Below, piece by piece: positions 6,017-8,702 of a stretch of DNA of 8,702 nucleotides (position 1 is the first letter of the stretch; each line of letters opens with the position of its first letter). This DNA is from Actinomycetota bacterium (lineage in GTDB: Bacteria > Actinomycetota > Actinomycetes > Mycobacteriales > Jatrophihabitantaceae). Made by a program: the position numbers and the translations under genes. The DNA lies in NCBI GenBank assembly GCA_019241805.1, contig JAFAWL010000006.1, positions 1 through 8,702 of the forward strand. The letters run 5' to 3'. The notes below the pieces were generated by a model. That model made no database searches, had not been told where the DNA came from, and worked only from the letters and a program-made list of their open reading frames with translations.

Positions 6017-7116
6017 TGTCCCTGTTCCGCTCGCTCTACCGCGGCGAGACGCGGTTCGAGTTCATCAGGACCCGTAAGCGCTGGTATTTCGCCTCGCTGG
6101 TCATCTTGATCGTGTGCGTCATCAGCTTCGTCGTGCGCGGCTTCAACTTCGGCGTCGAGTTCGCCGGCGGCTCGCAGTTCCAGATCGAGGCGTCGGGTAC
6201 GAAGATCACGACTGCAGAGGTCAACGACGCATTCACCAAGGCCGGACTGCCCGGGGAGGACTCCGCCCAAGAGGTCGGCTCCGGATCGACCCGCTCAATT
6301 GTGATCAAGACGAAGAACGTCGACCCGCAGCGGCAGGCGACGGTCACCGCGGACGTGGCGAAATCGCTCGGCGTTGACAGCAAGAAGGTCAACGCGACGA
6401 CCGTCAGTTCCGAGTGGGGCCACGACATCACGATCAAGGCCATCCAAGGTCTGATCATTTTCTTGATCCTGGTTTCGATCTATATCTCGATCCGATTCCA
6501 GTGGCGGATGGCCGTCGCGGGGATCGTGGCCTTGCTGCACGACCTGCTGGTCGCTGCCGGTGTCTACTCGCTCGTCGGGTTCGAGGTAACGCCCTCGACC
6601 GTGGTCGGGCTGCTCACCATCCTCGGTTTCTCGCTCTATGACACCGTCGTGGTCTACGACCGCGTTGCGGAGAACACGAAGGACCTGCTGGCCGGCTCGC
6701 GCATGACCTTCTCCGAGGGCGCCAACCTCGCGGTCAACCAGACGCTGATGCGCTCGATCAACACCTCACTGATCGCGTTGCTGCCCGTGGCCGGTCTACT
6801 GTTCGTCGGCGCCGGGCTGCTCGGTGTCGGCACTATCAAGGACCTGGCCCTCATCCTGTTCGTGGGGTTGGCCTCCGGGGCCTACTCGTCGCTGTTTCTT
6901 GCTACCCCGATCGTGTGTGATCTGGCCGAACGCGAACCCGCGTACAAGGCGCTCACCAAGCGGGTCGCGGCCAAGCGAGCCAGCGAGCGCAAGGCGGCTG
7001 AGGCGGCGGGCGAACCGGCGCTGGCCGGCGTGGCCAGTGCTCCCGTGCGTCGCCTGAGCGGGCCGGCTCCGGCCCCCCGGCCCGGCGCGCGCCCGCAGCG
7101 GTCCCGGCGCCGGTAG
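6016..7116 (+). CDS. secF: Protein translocase subunit SecF
   Basis: SecF is the second half of the SecDF proton-driven export motor. The 366-residue product has TM1 (about 24-40), the SecF signature region FNFGVEFAGGSQF (43-55), a short extracytoplasmic P4-like domain (about 56-138), and five further membrane segments (about 140-160, 165-187, 193-213, 250-270, 276-300). The TM4 motif GFSLYDTVVVYDRVAEN (204-220) and the NQTLMRSINTSLIALLPV stretch (241-258) are characteristic. After about residue 305 there is a long basic, Ala/Pro/Arg-rich cytoplasmic tail. ATG 6016 has a good Shine-Dalgarno GGAGG at 6002-6006, nine bases upstream, and overlaps the preceding TGA as TGATG, so translation is likely coupled to the upstream reading frame. 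The stop is directly followed by the apt ATG. Confidence 0.97.
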   Translation: MSLFRSLYRGETRFEFIRTRKRWYFASLVILIVCVISFVVRGFNFGVEFAGGSQFQIEASGTKITTAEVNDAFTKAGLPGEDSAQEVGSGSTRSIVIKTKNVDPQRQATVTADVAKSLGVDSKKVNATTVSSEWGHDITIKAIQGLIIFLILVSIYISIRFQWRMAVAGIVALLHDLLVAAGVYSLVGFEVTPSTVVGLLTILGFSLYDTVVVYDRVAENTKDLLAGSRMTFSEGANLAVNQTLMRSINTSLIALLPVAGLLFVGAGLLGVGTIKDLALILFVGLASGAYSSLFLATPIVCDLAEREPAYKALTKRVAAKRASERKAAEAAGEPALAGVASAPVRRLSGPAPAPRPGARPQRSRRR

Positions 7117-7677
7117 ATGAGTGCGATCCCCGAACCGTTCGGCGATGCCGGTGCCGACGTCGCACGCCTGATCGCGACGCATCTGCGCACCGTCCCCGAC
7201 TACCCCCAGCCGGGGATCCAGTTCAAAGACATCGTGCCGCTGCTGGCCGATGGCGAGGCGTTCCACGCCGTGGTCAAGGCGTTGGCGGGGCTCGCCGCCG
7301 CTCGCTGGCCGATCGACGCCGTCGCCGGCATCGAGGCCCGTGGGTTCGTGGTCGCATCGGCGTTGGCGCACGAACTGAACTGCGGCCTGATCCTCGTCCG
7401 CAAGGCCGGCAAGCTCCCGCCGCCGACGAGCCGGATCGCGTACTCGTTGGAGTACGGGTCGGCCGAGGTCGAGATCTCCAGCGGGGTGGCCGCCGGGCGC
7501 CGGATCTACCTCGTCGACGACGTACTGGCGACCGGAGGAACCCTGCAGGCGGCGGCGGCGTTGATCGGTAACGACGGTGGTGAGGTCGTCGCGACCGGTG
7601 TCCTTCTGGAACTGGACGCTCTTGGCGGTCGGTCGCGATTGTCCGGGGGCCAGGTGCAGACACTGCTGCACGTGTAA
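7117..7677 (+). CDS. apt: Adenine phosphoribosyltransferase
   Basis: Apt converts adenine plus PRPP to AMP and pyrophosphate in purine salvage, in the cytoplasm. The 186-residue product is close to the usual size and carries the type I phosphoribosyltransferase PRPP loop YLVDDVLATGGTL (131-143, with D134/D135), the adenine-side motifs YPQPGIQFKDI (29-39) and GIEARGF (71-77), RKAGKLP (95-101) and YSLEYG (109-114). ATG 7117 follows the secF TAG with no gap; there is no clear Shine-Dalgarno, so expression probably depends on translation through secF. Placement between secF and relA is the conserved actinobacterial order. All expected active-site elements are intact. Confidence 0.96.
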   Translation: MSAIPEPFGDAGADVARLIATHLRTVPDYPQPGIQFKDIVPLLADGEAFHAVVKALAGLAAARWPIDAVAGIEARGFVVASALAHELNCGLILVRKAGKLPPPTSRIAYSLEYGSAEVEISSGVAAGRRIYLVDDVLATGGTLQAAAALIGNDGGEVVATGVLLELDALGGRSRLSGGQVQTLLHV

Positions 7678-7689
7678 CCGGCCGCCGCC

Positions 7690-7695
7690 TAGACT
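7690..7695 (+). promoter_or_regulatory. -10-like element TAGACT in front of relA
   Basis: TAGACT, in the octamer CTAGACTG identical to the one before yajC, lies 12 bp after the apt stop. It predicts initiation near 7702 and a leader of about 71 nt before the relA GTG. The match to a -35 at the expected distance is poor (CTGCAC, 7666-7671, 18-bp spacing). The leader contains a weak hairpin (GACGT 7712-7716 pairing with ACGTC 7723-7727). A TATACG at 7748-7753 is a second, weaker -10 candidate closer to the gene. Confidence 0.4.
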
Positions 7696-7772
7696 GAAGC
7701 AGGCAGTCCGAGACGTCTGTCCACGTCGGCCGTTGTTTCGCCTGTCCTATACGTGATCCTCGAGCGGAGGCC

Positions 7773-8702
7773 GTGCTGACCACTGAGGCCGTGCACCCGG
7801 AAACGCCGGGCGTCCAATCGTCCGCGCCTGGAGTTCGCGTGCCCGGTTCCTCCACCCCCGCTTCACCGGCGACTGCTTCGACGGCAACCGGTTCGACGGC
7901 AACCGGTTCGACGGCCACCGGTTCGACGGCCACCCGTTCGACGGCCACCGGTTCGACGGCGACCGGTTCGCCGGCGCCCAGCGGACACAGCCGTTCGTCT
8001 TCGACGACGACACCGGCGACGGCAGATGCTGCCCGAGTCGAGGCCGGAGCCGACGCCGAACCGGGCGCGGGTCTGGCCCAGCGCCGGCGGGTGCGCGATC
8101 GCCTGGCGCGCCGCCTGGTCAGCAGCTCGCGGACGCCGACGGTCAAGCCGGTGCTCGAACCGCTGCTGGCGATCCATCGCGGCGCACACCCCAAGGTCGA
8201 TGCCCGCCTGCTCCAGCGCGGCTACGACGTGGCCGAGCGCTGCCACCGCGGCCAGCTCCGCAAGAGTGGTGATCCGTACATCACCCACCCGCTGGCCGTC
8301 GCGACGATCCTGGCCGAGCTCGGCATGGACACGACCACGCTGGTCGCCGCCCTGTTGCACGACACGGTCGAGGACACCGGGCTCACCACCGCCGAGATCG
8401 AAGCCGAGTTCGGGCCCGAGGTCGCGCATCTGGTCGAAGGCGTCACCAAGCTCGACAAAGTGAAATTCGGCGAGGCGGCCGAGGCCGAGACCATCCGCAA
8501 GATGGTGATCGCCATGGCCCGCGACCCACGGGTATTGGTGATCAAGCTCGCCGACCGTCTGCACAACATGCGCACGTTGCGCTTCCTGCCGCCGGCCAAG
8601 CAGGAGCGCAAGGCCCGCGAGACGCTTGAGGTGCTGGCGCCGCTGGCCCACCGGCTGGGCATGAACACGGTCAAGTGGGAGCTGGAGGATCTCGCCTTCG
8701 CC
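7773..8702 (+). CDS. relA: Bifunctional (p)ppGpp synthetase/hydrolase RelA/SpoT family, partial (3' end cut by window edge)
   Basis: This is the long Rel enzyme that makes and degrades the stringent-response alarmone (p)ppGpp. The visible 310 residues contain an N-terminal extension (about 1-126) and the start of the HD hydrolase domain, beginning VKPVLEPLLAIHR. The four metal-binding residues expected from characterised Rel hydrolases are present: H172 in ITHPLAVA, H196 and D197 in LLHDTVEDT, and D261 in IKLADRLHNMRTL, so hydrolase activity is predicted. RFLPPAKQERKARETLEVLAPLAHRLGM follows, closely resembling mycobacterial Rel. Synthetase, TGS and ACT domains would lie beyond the window. 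GTG 7773 follows GGAGG (7766-7770) by only two bases, which is tight; in-frame GTG 7791 is an alternative giving six fewer residues. The extension is unusually low-complexity, with six TATGS-type repeats at residues 37-66, then a basic stretch (QRRRVRDRLARRL) before the catalytic part. Confidence 0.96.
   Translation, partial: MLTTEAVHPETPGVQSSAPGVRVPGSSTPASPATASTATGSTATGSTATGSTATRSTATGSTATGSPAPSGHSRSSSTTTPATADAARVEAGADAEPGAGLAQRRRVRDRLARRLVSSSRTPTVKPVLEPLLAIHRGAHPKVDARLLQRGYDVAERCHRGQLRKSGDPYITHPLAVATILAELGMDTTTLVAALLHDTVEDTGLTTAEIEAEFGPEVAHLVEGVTKLDKVKFGEAAEAETIRKMVIAMARDPRVLVIKLADRLHNMRTLRFLPPAKQERKARETLEVLAPLAHRLGMNTVKWELEDLAFA
7881..7970 (+). repeat. Six tandem 15-bp repeats in the relA N-terminal coding region
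   Basis: Six consecutive 15-mers with the pattern ACGGCnACCsGTTCG begin at 7881, 7896, 7911, 7926, 7941 and 7956. Units 1-2 are identical (n=A), units 3 and 5 are identical (n=C), unit 4 carries one change giving TATRS, and unit 6 has n=G. Each encodes Thr-Ala-Thr-Gly-Ser (residues 37-66 of Rel), in frame. A degenerate copy at 7866-7880 (PATAS) precedes them and a more divergent one follows. The near-identity of units suggests recent tandem duplication or slippage. Confidence 0.92.

Noticed and set aside
7863..8651. Long minus-strand open frame opposite relA
   Set aside because: It is antisense to the strongly conserved Rel hydrolase domain and its protein is unlike any family I recognise; long antisense frames are expected in high-GC genes.
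1..8702. Search for CRISPR arrays, insertion sequences, tRNA genes, attachment sites, toxin-antitoxin or defence genes
   Set aside because: None seen; apart from short intergenic gaps and the open stretch after secD, the window is filled by recognisable housekeeping genes.

Overview
The window is a high-GC, gene-dense stretch of an actinobacterial chromosome. Evidence: strong G/C bias at third codon positions, frequent GTG starts (ruvC, ruvB, yajC, secD, relA), and the gene order ruvC-ruvA-ruvB-yajC-secD-secF-apt-relA, which is a classic conserved actinobacterial cluster. I cannot name the genus. No mobile element, CRISPR array, tRNA or rRNA is visible, and I see no new multi-gene system. The interest lies in local departures inside housekeeping genes.

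Layout. Positions 1-702 (minus strand, cut by the left edge) encode a multi-pass site-2 zinc protease. A divergent intergenic region (703-857) carries a near-perfect actinobacterial LexA (SOS) box in front of ruvC. Then ruvC, ruvA and ruvB (858-3081) follow with 4-bp stop/start overlaps and encode the complete Holliday-junction processing machine. After a 105-bp gap with a -10-like element come yajC (3187-3579), a 124-bp gap, secD (3704-5713), a 302-bp stretch that is open in the secD frame, and secF (6016-7116). Together these encode the YajC-SecD-SecF accessory complex of the Sec translocase. apt (7117-7677) abuts secF and encodes adenine salvage. After a 95-bp gap with a second copy of the same -10-like octamer, the bifunctional (p)ppGpp synthetase/hydrolase gene relA/rel begins at 7773 and runs off the right edge.

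How they fit together. The three functional blocks are DNA recombination and repair (SOS-controlled ruvCAB), protein export (yajC-secD-secF), and purine and stringent-response metabolism (apt-relA). All are read in the same direction and are probably split into separate transcription units at the two gaps carrying CTAGACTG. The most unusual points are: (i) the secD stop codon is followed in the same frame by about 100 open codons with coding-like composition that end on the secF start, suggesting a detached SecD C-terminal tail; (ii) just before that stop, the G/C-at-third-position signal moves to another frame, hinting at indels; (iii) the Rel protein has an N-terminal extension holding six tandem 15-bp repeats (Thr-Ala-Thr-Gly-Ser); (iv) the gene upstream of ruvC is a divergent site-2 protease and not the usual yebC.
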